Shown here: in pieces, positions 31,771 to 43,971 of the stretch | How the letters are laid out: the number at the start of each line of letters is the position of its first letter | How positions within the stretch are numbered: position 1 is the first letter of the stretch | Source: Paramecium octaurelia | Taxonomy: Eukaryota; Ciliophora; Oligohymenophorea; Peniculida; Parameciidae | Direction: 5' to 3' | Length of the DNA: 64,000 nt | Assembly: GCA_905182995.1 (NCBI GenBank) | Contig: CAJJDP010000099.1 | Location: 67,404-131,403 of the forward strand | Notes under the pieces: generated by a model | What the model was told of the DNA's origin: nothing | Database searches by the model: none | The model's input: the letters and a program-made list of their open reading frames with translations, nothing else | Translations under genes and position numbers: made by a program

Positions 31771-34700
31771 TCATATTTGAATTGTCTATCCTGTCATTAA
31801 CACTTTTCCATTTATTTTAACATTTAGACTGCAATTAAATTTTAATGGCTGATATTCCAAAATCAAGGACTTGGGGTCTATATACAGATATGGAAAATCT
31901 ATTTATTTTAATATGTATTCATTGTTATTGAAATACAATTTAGCTTGTGAAATCTCATCAAAATCTAAAGATTCAAACTCTATGCAAATACTTTGAACTA
32001 ATCTTTAGACCCTCCTGTGACAGGCTGCCAAATATTTATTATATTCAACAGGAAATACAATACCCAAATTAATGAGTTGGTTTTAAAATTGCTTAGTACT
32101 TGGGAATTACGATAATTGTTGATGAAATCTAATCAAAGGTTGAATATTTGTCAATTCATTTTGGATAAGCAATTGATGTGAAAAATTGTTGGCTAAATCA
32201 AGAATGGTTACTTGATTGATCTGAATATCTGTTACTGAGATATCTTAATCGATGACAGCAGTAATATTGGTTAATAGATCTCTGAATTATGAGAATATGT
32301 ATCTAAGATCTGGTTAATCTATTATTTAATTAATCAAATCCATATTCAATTTGCAATAGCTATTATCGTAAATATCAGGTCTATTGATTGGGAACTTTAA
32401 GTCCGTTCTTTTTTCTAGTTCCCTTGGATTGAAATTATTAGTATCCTATTTGCTCTATTGTAATTTTAATTCGAACAAATTCTAAAAGTCTTATTTTATC
32501 TTATTTTTCATGAAATTATCTATAATTTCAAATAGTTTTTATCTCAAAGCATAATTATGAACATTGCCATCAATAACATTCTTCAATTCTTATAATTTTG
32601 TGGAACCACTCAAAATATTCTCAAACTCTTAATATGTAGTTGTCCTGCAAAATACCTCGTCGATATCATAATTTAAGCATTCCATACATGCATACAAGAA
32701 TTAATACACAATTTGGATTTAATCACTAATAATTGGAGAGAATTCTCTCTAATTAATGAAATTGCATTATTCAATTAAAAGTTATTTAACTGTTTGATTC
32801 TATCGCTTAAACAATAGTTCTAATTAGTCTATTAATTTCATTGATTGCAATTATTCAATTGCTTAGTAATATTGATTAGCTTACCTGCTAATTTACTCAC
32901 AATATACACTGAATTCATTTATTTTCTAAATATTACTTGTTGTCTATGGCCATATTAATAATGTAATTATTTACCCTTTTAGTTATTCCTTAATCACAAG
33001 GTATTGCTTCAAAATGTTGATACATTTAAGCAGTTCTCCCTTCCACTTACTTAATTATTTAACAAATTTGGTCTCCTTTGAATATTACTCGGCCAATTCT
33101 TATAGTTTTTGAGACACTTCATCATGTCTCTACACTACAAGCTCGACTCTCTATCTTTCATCTTCAATATTTTCATTCCAATCAAATGTAGGAAATTTAA
33201 ATTATAATAATTACTTTGTAGTCTCTAGAATATTGGCATCTGCATATTAGAAATAAATAACTTCATAAAAGTCTTTCGCATAGAGTTCCTTAAAGTCAAC
33301 AAAGAACCTTGGCTTTAATTTATCAGTTATGTAATTTCTATATCCAATAAACTCTTATTGTTCTAATAAAGATATCTCTTATCGTATTTGATTAGTTTCC
33401 TGATATTAAGATTCTGCCTTATATATAAATTATTTCAGTTTCTTCGATTATTCAAAAGGCACTTAATTTCCTTTCTTTATGTAATCAATTTGTAATTGAT
33501 TCACATACGATTTGATATATTGCACTTATGCTACAATGTTGTATTGGCTAAATAATTGAAACTTTTCTTCTTCATTAAACGCCTTAATTCTGTTTCCATT
33601 AAAGTATAATTGCTTAATGTCCAACCAAACTTACTTTGCTGCTATGGATAATTATTACTTTATTTTAATTTGTAAATTCCATAAAATTGGCTGATTTGGA
33701 ATCTATTAGATTTACTTAATCTCTTCATAATAAATCTTATATTATTTGTATAAAGACATCACATCATCAAAAAATTCAGAAAATCGATCAATGTTTCTGT
33801 TTTACAATTAAGCTAATCTCTCTTTAAACTCTCTTAGTTCTAATTTCTTTTCTTAAAACTTTTCCAATTACCCTTCAATTATCATGAGTTTCTCTAATAA
33901 AGATGTAATGCTAAAAGTATCAGATTCTTAAATCTAGGAATTAATTTATCTATCTAAATTAAACACTTCTCTTTCATGAATAAATAACAATAAATTAATT
34001 GATTGTGTCATTCGTTCTCTCACATATAGCAATTAAGAGCTGAATGCATTTTCTAGTTTCTATTGATAATTTTCTTAAGGTTCAATATAATTTTTTTAGC
34101 CACTTATCTATTAAAGTATGCTATTCGTCGAATTGATTTGATTTTGAATTTCTAATTTAACATGACTTAATTATTGGTTGAAAAGTTGAAAATTAGACAA
34201 TGCTGTCAATTGTTCTTATTAGGCAGTGGCAAATTTATTTTTGGGTGGCTTCCTACTTTGCTTTAGAATACCCAAAGATCTTTCTAATTCTTCACTCTTA
34301 TTTGACAATTCATATGAAAATGGTTTAATAATCTCATTGAATTGAGTTAACTTAGATAGAAGGGAGTTCTTTATGATATCTGATTTGATTTTTAATATTT
34401 CTTGTACAATGACGTTAGATAATGGAATTTACAATCTATCATTCTCTAGTTGACTTATAAAGTCTTTATTTAATTAAATTAAATCTCTCCACTCTTCAAA
34501 TTATTTAGCATAATCATTCTCTGTCCAATTATCTGTAATAATTATATTTGAATTCGAATTTGGAAGATTTGATCTTTATTAGATTTGTTGCTCCTAAGAT
34601 CCTTAAAAGGGTTTGGATTATAGCATATTAGCATCATATCCACTATTCATAAATTAGCTCGAATAAAAATTACCACCTTTTATGTCTGATTAGACAAGCT

Positions 34701-34975
34701 AGATCCTTGATTATTGTTGCTATTTGATTTGTGATTACTATTAACCCTCATCTATTAAATATTATTAAACATATCATACAGAATTGCTAATACTTTAAGA
34801 GTTATGAACCAGTTGGATTATTTATTTATGAGGGCTGATTCTGGGAATCCAACTTGATATTACTTTAAGCAAAGGCAAAATTGTTATAATTGAGTATTTG
34901 ACTGTTCTATTATCTATTTTGGTTTGACATATTTGCTGGAAGTCCAATTTGACTTTATTGGATATTAGAAGACAT
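31771..34975 (-). CDS. Large coiled-coil-rich protein (~1050 aa), unrecognised
   Basis: The start is MSSNIQQSQIGLPANMSNQ, with an Asn/Gln/Ser-rich N-terminus of ~120 residues. A single 28-nt intron (GTATGATATG...TTTAATAG) joins YQQFYEGQQQSQIKQ to the first exon, and everything downstream then reads in one frame to TGA 31771. The body is helical with many Leu/Gln/Glu heptads (TDNWTENDYAKQFEEWRDL, YYEEIKQIQQIPNQP, YKAESQYQETNQIRQEI). The last ~90 residues turn beta-like (IDFPYLYIDPKSLILEYQP, LNVKINGKVLMTGQTIQI). No membrane segment, ATPase motif or repeat is recognised. A cytoskeletal, tethering or trafficking protein is possible. The intron and start are well supported by the long continuous frame. 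Confidence 0.78.
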
Positions 34976-35187
34976 TAAAATATTTACTTAGGAAATTAAT
35001 TAAATTTTATCACTCTTATTCAATAATCAATTATAAAAAATAAAAATAATCTTCGAACTTCTCCTGTCTTGCTTAGCTCTAACATTTTTAATATTCATTC
35101 TCTGTAAACAATCACTTGTTCAATTTACTACAACTATATTTCAGTTGAACTCTGAATTAATATTCATTACATTATATGATTCCTATT

Positions 35188-35663
35188 TCATTTGCAATCA
35201 TTCAAGTGTTTTAATATTATCAATTGCTTGTTCTTATATTCTTCATCCTAATTTATTAACAAATTTACATTCCTTATCTTGTTCTGCTTTGTTCTAATTA
35301 TCATCTTTAATTCTTCAAATTTTTAGCTTAAATCTAGATGAATTGAGAAACTAATTTTTTTATTGCTACTATTTTAAAAGAGTTATTGTTGTTCTAACTA
35401 TTATGGTATCTATATCCTATTTTATTATGCTGATTTAATTTAACTTAAATGATCTTTGTTTCTATTTGGTTCTTTATTATATGACCGCCTTTTTCAATCT
35501 CCCTTCTTTTTTTCTACACTTTTGATATTACTTTGTAAATGCTTAATTTCAGTTTCAATTAGTTCTAAAATCACTCAAAAATTTATTCAATTATCCCTCT
35601 TTAATGTTATTACAATTCTTTAGCAATATCTAAAGATTTAAATATGATTTTCAATAAAACCAT
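35188..35663 (-). CDS. Probable small coiled-coil protein, exon structure uncertain
   Basis: Two minus-strand frames here give charged coiled-coil-like text (LELIETEIKHLQSNIKSVE; REIEKGGHIIKNQIETKII). A third exon candidate, reached through a ~31-nt intron (GTGTAGAAAA...AAAAAG), gives RSYNKEPNRNKDHLSQIKS ... IILKHLNDCK with TGA at 35188. A start MVLLKIIFKSLDIAKEL at 35663 fits. I could not join all pieces without doubt. No domain is recognised. Confidence 0.38.
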
Positions 35664-35774
35664 TTATTTTTATACTGCTTTCTGTTCGATTTGAAACAAA
35701 AAGAACTTACAATTTTCCCTTTAGATTAATTATAAAAATAGATTGCATATTAATTAAAATAAAAAAAAAATTTT

Positions 35775-35848
35775 CGCCCGAACAGGGTCTCGATCCCTGG
35801 ACCTAGAGATTAAGAGTCTCTCGCTCTACCAAGCTGAGCTATCCGGGC
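35775..35848 (-). tRNA. tRNA-Lys(CUU): tRNA-Lys(CUU)
   Basis: On the minus strand the sequence folds as a normal cloverleaf: acceptor GCCCGGA/TTCGGGC, D stem GCTC/GAGC, anticodon stem AGAGA/TCTCT, loop CTCTTAA (U33, anticodon CUU), T stem CAGGG/CCCTG and loop ATCGAGA. It is followed by a T-run terminator (the A-run at ~35756-35770 on the plus strand). There is no intron. It reads AAG codons. Confidence 0.93.
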
Positions 35849-36440
35849 GAATTGATTAATTCATTTAAGTGAATTTATTAATTGCAAACAATTAGTATTG
35901 TCATTTAACCAGAAATAATTTCATATATATTGAATTTTATAATACATTTTTTCTAAACATTATGATCAAATTTATATTTATTATTTTGTCAATTAATTTC
36001 TCATTGCTTAAAAATAATGCTATAATGATTGTGTGAGCAGGAGAGAATCTTGTAATTGAAGCTAAAATTGTTATCAAAAATATAAATAATTAGTTTATGA
36101 TTCAGAGTTATTCATTAATTCTAGATTTGCTCAAGAAAGCAAGACTATGATTAATAACTTGTCTTGTAATTAACTGATGATTTTTGGAATGAAGCAAAAA
36201 CGAAATATGCAAGAAATTGATAGTTATTTGCCATTTGCTTAGCTTGATTTAACTATTAACCGATTCCATTATTTATAAATTAAAATAAAAATTATTGATT
36301 TGAGAAATAGTAATAAATTTGTCATATTAAATAAAATATTTTTTCCTGACGTCGTGATTTAATTTTAAACATAATAAATAATTCAAGTGTTTCTATTTAA
36401 ATAGATAAATACTCGGAATCAATTTTATATATTTAATTTA
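35849..36440. other. Intergenic; start of duplicated block
   Basis: AT-rich flank upstream of the START-domain gene. The exact duplication begins within it at 35945. No gene is seen. Confidence 0.5.
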
Positions 36441-37250
36441 ATGATTCAATAAGAGTAATTCACAGCCGAATAAATTTAGCAGTATGATTAATTAGCTGAT
36501 TGTAATTGTCTGATGTAACTATTTAGAGGCCATTCAGTAATTCCAACAGATTTTACCTCTCACTCCTGAAAACAAGTGGGAGCCTCATAGCGACAAGAAT
36601 GGTTTTAAGATCCATCTTAGGCCTGATAAGGACACTGGTCTGAATTTCTCAAGAGGAGAGGGATTCTTACCTTATACCATCTAATAAATTTTGGATGTTC
36701 TTAATTAGGTGGAGAATGCTGAAAAATTTGATGAATTGTGTGAATAGGTATATATTTACATCATCATATAAAATAGGCTAGCCTCATCGCAAAAATTAGA
36801 GACGATTTATTAGTCTTTTATTAGAGGTTGAAAGATATGTTCATCGTGGTTTCTGGAAGAGATTTTGTGATTCTGTAAAAGAGACACAGAGATGGCAATA
36901 AATTATGGGTTGTGGGTAAATCCATTGAATTAGCATCAAAACCACCCGTTAAAGGAAAGGTTAGAGGGGAATTAAAACTCGGAGGATGGTTATTGGAAGA
37001 AAAAGAAGGAGTAATTATTTGACATTAATAATAGGGTACATAAGTTACTTATATGACTTGGGGAGATCCAAAAGGTAATTTGCCAACAAAGGCTGTTAAT
37101 TTTGCCTCTAGTGCCCAAGGTTAAGTTGTAGAAAGATTGAAAAAGTTTATGGATTAAAAGCACGGAAAAAAATGATTTCTATCATCAGTACATGTCATAT
37201 TAAAATAAATCTATAAACAGAGTTAATAAGAATAATTTTAAAAAAAGAAT
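35945..37250 (+). repeat. Exact 1306-bp direct repeat, copy 1
   Basis: This block, beginning CATTTTTTCTAAACATTATG, appears identical by eye to 37252-38557. The two copies are separated by a single N at 37251. They contain the START-domain gene and its flanks. Absence of differences and the lone N point to two overlapping contigs joined without merging. Confidence 0.93.
36441..37175 (+). CDS. START-type lipid-binding domain protein (copy 1)
   Basis: The start is MIQQEQFTAEQIQQYDQLA. After a 25-nt intron (GTAATTGTCTG...TATTTAG) the protein reads AIQQFQQILPLTPENKWEP, then GFKIHLRPDKDTGLNFSRGE, ILDVLNQVENAEKFDEL, FIVVSGRDFVILQKRHRDG, GELKLGGWLLEE and VTYMTWGDPKGNLPTKAVN, ending MDQKHGKK before TGA. 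The RDFVIL...G...VGKSIE...P and TYMTWGDPKGxLP blocks are the core of START domains, helix-grip folds that carry sterols or phospholipids. The protein is ~220 aa with no membrane segment. Introns of ~29 nt (GTATATATTT...AAATAG) and 24 nt (GTAATTATTTG...AATAATAG) complete the frame. Probably a cytosolic lipid-transfer protein. Confidence 0.87.
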
Positions 37251-37251
37251 N
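37251..37251. other. Assembly join (single N)
   Basis: The only ambiguous base in the window sits exactly between the two identical copies, as expected where two contigs were joined. Confidence 0.9.
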
Positions 37252-38557
37252 CATTTTTTCTAAACATTATGATCAAATTTATATTTATTATTTTGTCAAT
37301 TAATTTCTCATTGCTTAAAAATAATGCTATAATGATTGTGTGAGCAGGAGAGAATCTTGTAATTGAAGCTAAAATTGTTATCAAAAATATAAATAATTAG
37401 TTTATGATTCAGAGTTATTCATTAATTCTAGATTTGCTCAAGAAAGCAAGACTATGATTAATAACTTGTCTTGTAATTAACTGATGATTTTTGGAATGAA
37501 GCAAAAACGAAATATGCAAGAAATTGATAGTTATTTGCCATTTGCTTAGCTTGATTTAACTATTAACCGATTCCATTATTTATAAATTAAAATAAAAATT
37601 ATTGATTTGAGAAATAGTAATAAATTTGTCATATTAAATAAAATATTTTTTCCTGACGTCGTGATTTAATTTTAAACATAATAAATAATTCAAGTGTTTC
37701 TATTTAAATAGATAAATACTCGGAATCAATTTTATATATTTAATTTAATGATTCAATAAGAGTAATTCACAGCCGAATAAATTTAGCAGTATGATTAATT
37801 AGCTGATTGTAATTGTCTGATGTAACTATTTAGAGGCCATTCAGTAATTCCAACAGATTTTACCTCTCACTCCTGAAAACAAGTGGGAGCCTCATAGCGA
37901 CAAGAATGGTTTTAAGATCCATCTTAGGCCTGATAAGGACACTGGTCTGAATTTCTCAAGAGGAGAGGGATTCTTACCTTATACCATCTAATAAATTTTG
38001 GATGTTCTTAATTAGGTGGAGAATGCTGAAAAATTTGATGAATTGTGTGAATAGGTATATATTTACATCATCATATAAAATAGGCTAGCCTCATCGCAAA
38101 AATTAGAGACGATTTATTAGTCTTTTATTAGAGGTTGAAAGATATGTTCATCGTGGTTTCTGGAAGAGATTTTGTGATTCTGTAAAAGAGACACAGAGAT
38201 GGCAATAAATTATGGGTTGTGGGTAAATCCATTGAATTAGCATCAAAACCACCCGTTAAAGGAAAGGTTAGAGGGGAATTAAAACTCGGAGGATGGTTAT
38301 TGGAAGAAAAAGAAGGAGTAATTATTTGACATTAATAATAGGGTACATAAGTTACTTATATGACTTGGGGAGATCCAAAAGGTAATTTGCCAACAAAGGC
38401 TGTTAATTTTGCCTCTAGTGCCCAAGGTTAAGTTGTAGAAAGATTGAAAAAGTTTATGGATTAAAAGCACGGAAAAAAATGATTTCTATCATCAGTACAT
38501 GTCATATTAAAATAAATCTATAAACAGAGTTAATAAGAATAATTTTAAAAAAAGAAT
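37252..38557 (+). repeat. Exact 1306-bp direct repeat, copy 2
   Basis: Second copy of 35945-37250 at an offset of 1307 bp. It continues directly into unique sequence (TTTAAGATAAAAAATTC) at 38558, so contig 2 runs on from here. Likely assembly artefact rather than a genomic duplication. Confidence 0.93.
37748..38482 (+). CDS. START-type lipid-binding domain protein (copy 2, likely artefactual)
   Basis: Appears identical to the gene at 36441-37175, with the same introns and stop, shifted by 1307 bp. If the duplication is an assembly artefact, only one such gene exists in the genome. Confidence 0.8.
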
Positions 38558-38972
38558 TTTAAGATAAAAAATTCTTCTTATTTTCTTTATGTAAATTAAT
38601 CATTGTAATTACAGTAATATGTAAGTATCAGTTTCGATTTAATCTATTAATGAAACTAGTTTCTAGATTGTTTTAATAATATTCTATCCGTAATCATGTT
38701 AATGAAGTAAAGTACAAAATCTTTTTGAAATAATAATCTTTAATTTTGTTATGAGGATTAATAATAATAATAATACACTACTAAAATTATTCGTTTTTAT
38801 AAATTGTTTAATTTTATATTAGATATGATAATTCATACGTGTATAATTAGTCTAATATTAGTTATAGATTTCAAATTATATTATGAAGGAATGAATAAAT
38901 TTTGATTAATACAAGCACAAAACTCAAAATTTAATTCAGAATTGTAATTAATTAAAATAGTAGAAAGTGGTA
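38483..38972. other. Intergenic
   Basis: AT-rich with a short AAT/ATT-rich run near 38760-38780; no gene seen. The last part is presumably the promoter of the Myb-like gene. Confidence 0.5.
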
Positions 38973-39481
38973 ATGATCAAGGAGAGTGAAGAAATAGATT
39001 CTCAGAATGAATAGCCCAATAAGGCAGGTCTACTAAAAAAGCAAAAAAAGAAAAACGAATATGATTATCATCGAAAAAAGCGAAGATGCGCTGACGGAAC
39101 AAATAGTAAAAAGTCAGGCAAAAAGTTTTCGTTAGAAGATGATAAACGTATTTTGTAGTTGGTGCTGAACAACGGTCCCAAATTTTAGAGAATTCATAGA
39201 CATTTCCATGGAAAAACATTGGCTATGGTGAAAAATCGATATTATAAGTATTTACGCTTTAGATGGGAAATTTTAGGATAGTATTATTTAATTAATTTAG
39301 AAATTACAAACATTTAAGTGTTCCCTAAGAATAATAAGAAACCTTATGTGAACAACAAAATAACGTAAGGAGCAAATCGTGTGCAGAAAAAGATGATCTT
39401 TTCTCTGAAATAGCATAGCGAACTACATTACTTTAGAATGCTCGAATGTTTGTTGAATTTTTAGTTGAATAATTATTATGA
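38973..39481 (+). CDS. Myb/SANT-like DNA-binding protein
   Basis: About 162 aa starting MIKESEEIDSQNEQPNKAG. A strongly basic patch (LLKKQKKKNEYDYHRKKRR) precedes one Myb/SANT repeat: FSLEDDKRILQLVLNNGPKF then RIHRHFHGKTLAMVKNRYYK. This matches the W/F-x-E-D-x-x-I-L ... KT-x-x-x-V-x-N-R-Y-Y-K spacing of R2R3-type repeats. A 20-nt intron (GTATTATTTAATTAATTTAG) gives a better C-terminus (RSKSCAEKDDLFSEIAQRT ... FVEFLVEQLL) than reading through. Expected in the nucleus; targets unknown. Confidence 0.8.
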
Positions 39482-39947
39482 CTATTGGTTTCACACATTC
39501 TCAATCCATAATTTTTTGTAAACTCAATAACAATGTTCATTTATTGCATTATGAGTTGTTATAAGTATGTCTAACAGTCTAAAAATGATAGTTACAGAGC
39601 AGTTTCTATTTTAAATGAAAAATGACTGCAAACACTGATTCATGATAATATTCATAAGCTTCAAAAAAACGTCGTTTTCTTAAATAAATTCTAAATTTGA
39701 CACACAAAACCAATAAATTCATTTTGAATTTAGTTTGTTTCAAGGTTGATAATGCAATCTCTTTTCTAATTCCTGGAACTTAATTAAAAAAATAAAATTA
39801 AAACTACAGTTAGAAATTATGATCTAATATTTGTATGATTTACTTAGTTCTTATTTATTGCCATTCAAAACCTTATTACTTACTAGGAAAAGGAAAATTA
39901 AATATTGAAAATAGAGATTATAATTTAAATAAAATAAAAATTAACTA
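39482..39947. other. Gap between convergent genes
   Basis: About 470 bp, AT-rich, between the 3' ends of the Myb-like and PLK4 genes. The Myb-like frame could run to 39554 if its intron were retained. Otherwise nothing is seen. Confidence 0.45.
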
Positions 39948-41737
39948 TCATTGCAAACATTAAGTTAAATATTTGAGTGCAATTTTAATTGAATACACTT
40001 CATTTGGATCCATTCTTGCTTATGATGAAAGTTATTAAAACTCATGAATATTAACAATTTTAGTAGTCCCATTGTGATATTATAATTTTATTGTATCCGA
40101 GTTTAAGATATGTTAGATCTAAAGTTTCAAAGATAATTTTACTTTTATTTTTGATTATGCTATATAACCTTCATAACATTAACCTAATTTTGTATTTTTT
40201 AATGCAAAATTGCCGTGTTCATTGTTAAGTTTCTATTTCTGATTCTTTTCTCGGATTGCATTACAAACCTATTTCGAATAAGTATAGAATTTCTATAACT
40301 TTTGGGGTAACTCATTTAACTTATACAATTTGGCTTTTTAACCTTTCTTTTACACAATGATCTAATGAATTATTTAAAAAAGAAATTACTTCTTGTCCAT
40401 TGGTTTAGATGATAAAATTCAAATCTTTGTTACTTACATCCATTTCGAATCTTCCATCCTCATGAATTTATAATAGACCATTTTTAGTTTATAATTTACA
40501 AGATTTTAAATCACCTAACTTAATTGGAGATTCGGTGAAGATACAAATGGCTGAAGAATTCTGCTTATTGATTTTAACGCTATTCTCTCTAATGTTTTCT
40601 TTATTGCAATTTTCTTGATTGATATTTTCTTTGTTGTGATGATTGCAACTAGTATTATTGAAGTGTGTCTCTTAAGGCAAGAAGAATCTGGGAACGTTGT
40701 CAAGATGATAGTTCTGCTTAAGTGAAATCTTTCCATTTGTTGTTTAACCAAAGAGTAACTTCTTTCCTCCCAATACTTGTTATTTCTATAGAAACTAAGT
40801 TAGAACTTATTATTTATCTAATCCAATCATAGAACAAGTAGATCGATGCTATTATTTCACAAATGGACTCAAATCTAAAAGTTACTTGATCTAAGAACTG
40901 GATTGATTTCTACTTTAAATTCTAGGGGGAATAGGATCCATAAAAAATGGATGCTTTATTATCTTTTCAATTGAGTATCTCTAATCAGCATCGAGATTTA
41001 ACAAATTCATTATTAAATCCTTAAATGTTTCAGTAGAATTCGCAGGTAGATCAAAATCCCCTTATTTCACTTTTCTCAATACATCCCCCAGAGCAGCATT
41101 TTTCTCCTCAAATGGACCACGACCTGTTGCCATTGCAAATAGACAGCACCCCAAACTCCACAAATCAACTTTCTTTCCATAGGGCTATTAGTTTAGGATT
41201 TCTGGACTAATATAGTTGGGAGTACCACAAAGCGTATTTCTCTCTTCATCGTCATCTGCTAATTTTACAGCCAATCCAAAATCAGCAATTTTCAGGATAT
41301 CATTCTGTATCAATAGATTTCCTAATTTAATATCTCTATGAATGATGTTGTGAGAATGCAAATATTATAAACCTTCTGCCAATTATTTACCATAAAAACG
41401 TATTTATTGTTCATTCAATTACCCTTTCTTTATTAATTAATAAATGTCTTAATCACACAATTCCATGATAAGATAACTGTTGTCAGCATCTTCAAAAACA
41501 TCCACCAAATGAACAATATTTTTATGATGCAATTCTGAATGAATCGTTACTTCATTCTATATTTTGTGTGAATTCGAGGATGTTTTCTAAATAATCTTCG
41601 CAGCCAGCTCTACTTTTGTTATTCGGTTTACAATCTTGCACACAAAACTACCAGCCCCTCTACCAATTGGGTTCTTTATTTGGTAATTCTCACCTAATAG
41701 TAATATAAACACTTACTGCCAAAGAATCTGATTTCAT
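39948..41737 (-). CDS. PLK4: Polo-like kinase 4 (SAK)-type kinase
   Basis: About 570 aa. MKSDSLA, then a 28-nt intron (GTAAGTGTTT...GGTGAG), then [19 protein letters not shown] (P-loop), ELAAKII (ATP lysine), [70 protein letters not shown] and [19 protein letters not shown], ending HPFF. An Asn-rich linker ([19 protein letters not shown]) leads to a C-terminal region with [19 protein letters not shown] then [15 protein letters not shown]. This resembles the PLK4 cryptic polo-box start (substrate peptide-like 'TKNG..I...G...ME'). More beta-rich sequence follows to TGA 39948. PLK4 controls centriole/basal-body duplication. Catalytic residues are intact. The polo-box assignment is by eye. Confidence 0.84.
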
Positions 41738-42321
41738 TATTAACAACTATATTTTTAACAGATTTTAATATTAATTAACTAGAATAATTATAACACTAAT
41801 TCATATATTAATAAATTCTTTCAATAATCCCTTTAAGATTATATAAACTTCTTTCATATCACTTTCGTGATGTTTTCCTAATTACTCTTTTGAATTAAAA
41901 ATGGTTATAAAAATTATATTAGAATAAGTCCCTAAACAGTTTGAATAAATTTTACAATAACATTCTTATTAAGTATAATTAAGCCAATTATTGCTTATGC
42001 ATGATTGATTTCAAATAAATTAGCACTCTTATCTGAATTTTATCAAAATCTATGTAATATCATAATATGTATTGAATAAAAATAATATAAGTTCAAATGA
42101 TTGCTTGTTCTCAAGAAATATAACTTTCAATTCATTCATATATTAAAAATTGCAAATTGACTTAGAATACGAGTCGATGAGATAGGATTATTAATTTAAT
42201 TGAATGCTTTTTAGCGATATTGAAATGTAATTATCCCTAGAGATTTCTAAAGTGTTTGATTTTCAGGGTTTTTACAAAATAGAAATATATTCGTTAACTA
42301 AGTTTTATTATAATTAATAAG
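41738..42321. other. Divergent intergenic region
   Basis: About 580 bp between divergent starts (PLK4 minus, next gene plus), so it should hold both promoters. No gene seen. Confidence 0.5.
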
Positions 42322-43074
42322 ATGAATCATATACCTATTCATTAACGTGCCCAACATTTAATGAAGGAAAAACAATTGAAAATCGCAGAATACAAACGAT
42401 TGAAGGAGTTGAATGAAGAATAGGAATGCAGCAAATATTCATTTCGGCCAAATATTAATAAGGATAGAGAACATCGAACGGTAGATCAATTTTTAGAAGA
42501 AGTTGATTATTGGATTGAGAGAAAGAATGAATAACTTCATTTACTGAAATAGGAAAAGTAGTAGGAAGAACTGAAAGGTTTGACATTCAAACCAAAAATT
42601 AATAAGAAATCTCAACGAATAATTTCAGATTAGAATTCATCCCTACTTCAAAGATGTTAAAAGAGCCAAATTAATAAACAGATTAATGGTTAGCATCATT
42701 TGATTGAGGAATTGAAAAAGACTCCCTTCTGCCCTTAATTAAATGCAAATTCAATTAAATTAGCATCTCAAAGCAAAACACCCGAACGATCCATCTCTCC
42801 AAATTTGAAATAGCAATACACTCCCAGAATTATAGGAAAATCCACATCGAGAACCCCACAAAAGACTGAATAAAGAGTTTCAACTTAGACAGCTACGCCT
42901 CTCAGATAGAACTAAAAAGTTTCATATCATAAGCCAACTAATTCAATGGCAAGCACAACAGTCAATTCAAACAATAATAGCAAGAAAGCAGTATTACCAT
43001 TATAAAATGTGACAAATCATATGAAATTTATAGTAGATTTAGTTAATAAGACTCCTCCTAAAGGATTGTTTTGA
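42322..43074 (+). CDS. Basic protein with F-x-P-x-I-N motifs, unrecognised
   Basis: An intronless frame of 250 codons starting MNHIPIHQRAQHLMKEKQL. The N-terminal half is charged and helical (KIAEYKRLKELNEEQECSK). Two short motifs, YSFRPNINKDRE and LTFKPKINKKSQ, share F-x-P-x-I-N-K and are spaced about 50 residues apart; this repeat type recurs in many ciliate and apicomplexan cytoskeletal or ciliary proteins. The C-terminal half is Ser/Thr/Pro-rich and basic (KSTSRTPQKTEQRVSTQT). No enzyme motif. A microtubule-associated role is possible but unproven. Confidence 0.72.
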
Positions 43075-43254
43075 AAAATACTATATATATTATATAAGAT
43101 AATTGCAAAGATATATCAATTTGAAATAAGTATAAATCAGAATCTTGTTTTATTGGATTATCATAATCTCATCTAAACAAAAATTGTTGAATAAAATCTA
43201 TAGTTTTATATGTATAATAAACTGATTAGACTCCACTATGGAAATGATTTTAAT

Positions 43255-43834
43255 ATGAAAGTTTTCAATTCTCTTCAACAATTCTATAAATATTCAGAAT
43301 GAAAATATTATTTATCAATTATAATATTATAGAATTAATATTGAATAGAAATATTCCTAATAATGCTTAATTTATCAGAAAATAAAAATTTTATTCAAAA
43401 AATTAGGACTTTGGGAGCAATACTCATTTAATCTCGATGAGTACCTACTTGATATTTGTAATGATTTCATTAATTATTAAAAACTGGAACCATGCCTGTA
43501 CTTAATGATACGAAATTTACTTATTTAAAGTCAAGTTCTATCTATTATTTTTGTGCTCAATTACTATATTTTGAATCTACATTACATACTAAACCAGATT
43601 GCATTTCCTTTATGTTTAAGTGAACGAACTGTCAATTATTCCTTTATTTTACTCATACAATATTGCATTTTAGCTATACAATATTGCATATTAACAATTC
43701 TAATGAAAGCTTTCATAATATTAAGAAAATTTGAGATCTATATACTAGTTGAGATACATCACTTTGATAACATCTTACTTCACTTTTTGCAACAAAACAT
43801 TAATCCTTCAGAATATTGTTTTTATTTGGACTGA
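43255..43834 (+). CDS. Possible hydrophobic protein, low confidence
   Basis: After ATGAAA a 37-nt intron (GTTTTCAATTC...ATATTCAG) would open a frame of ~180 codons to TGA 43832, reading KNENIIYQLQYYRINIEQK, LGLWEQYSFNLDEYLLDI and LCLSERTVNYSFILLIQYC. A short imperfect duplication gives IQYCILAIQYCIL. Chance open frames of this size occur in this AT-rich code, and the intron is longer than usual, so support is weak. Confidence 0.3.
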
Positions 43835-43971
43835 AAAGTTTCTTGGAAAAGTCTTTTTGTAGTTATTATAATAAAATATTAATTCATAGAATTGGGATTA
43901 TAATAAAACCTATTAATTGTAATTAATTTATTTAATATCAAACTTTCATAATAAAATTTTAAAGACTGAAA

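Noticed and set aside
35945..38557. True tandem gene duplication of the START gene
   Set aside because: No visible difference over 1306 bp and a single N exactly at the junction fit unmerged contigs better.
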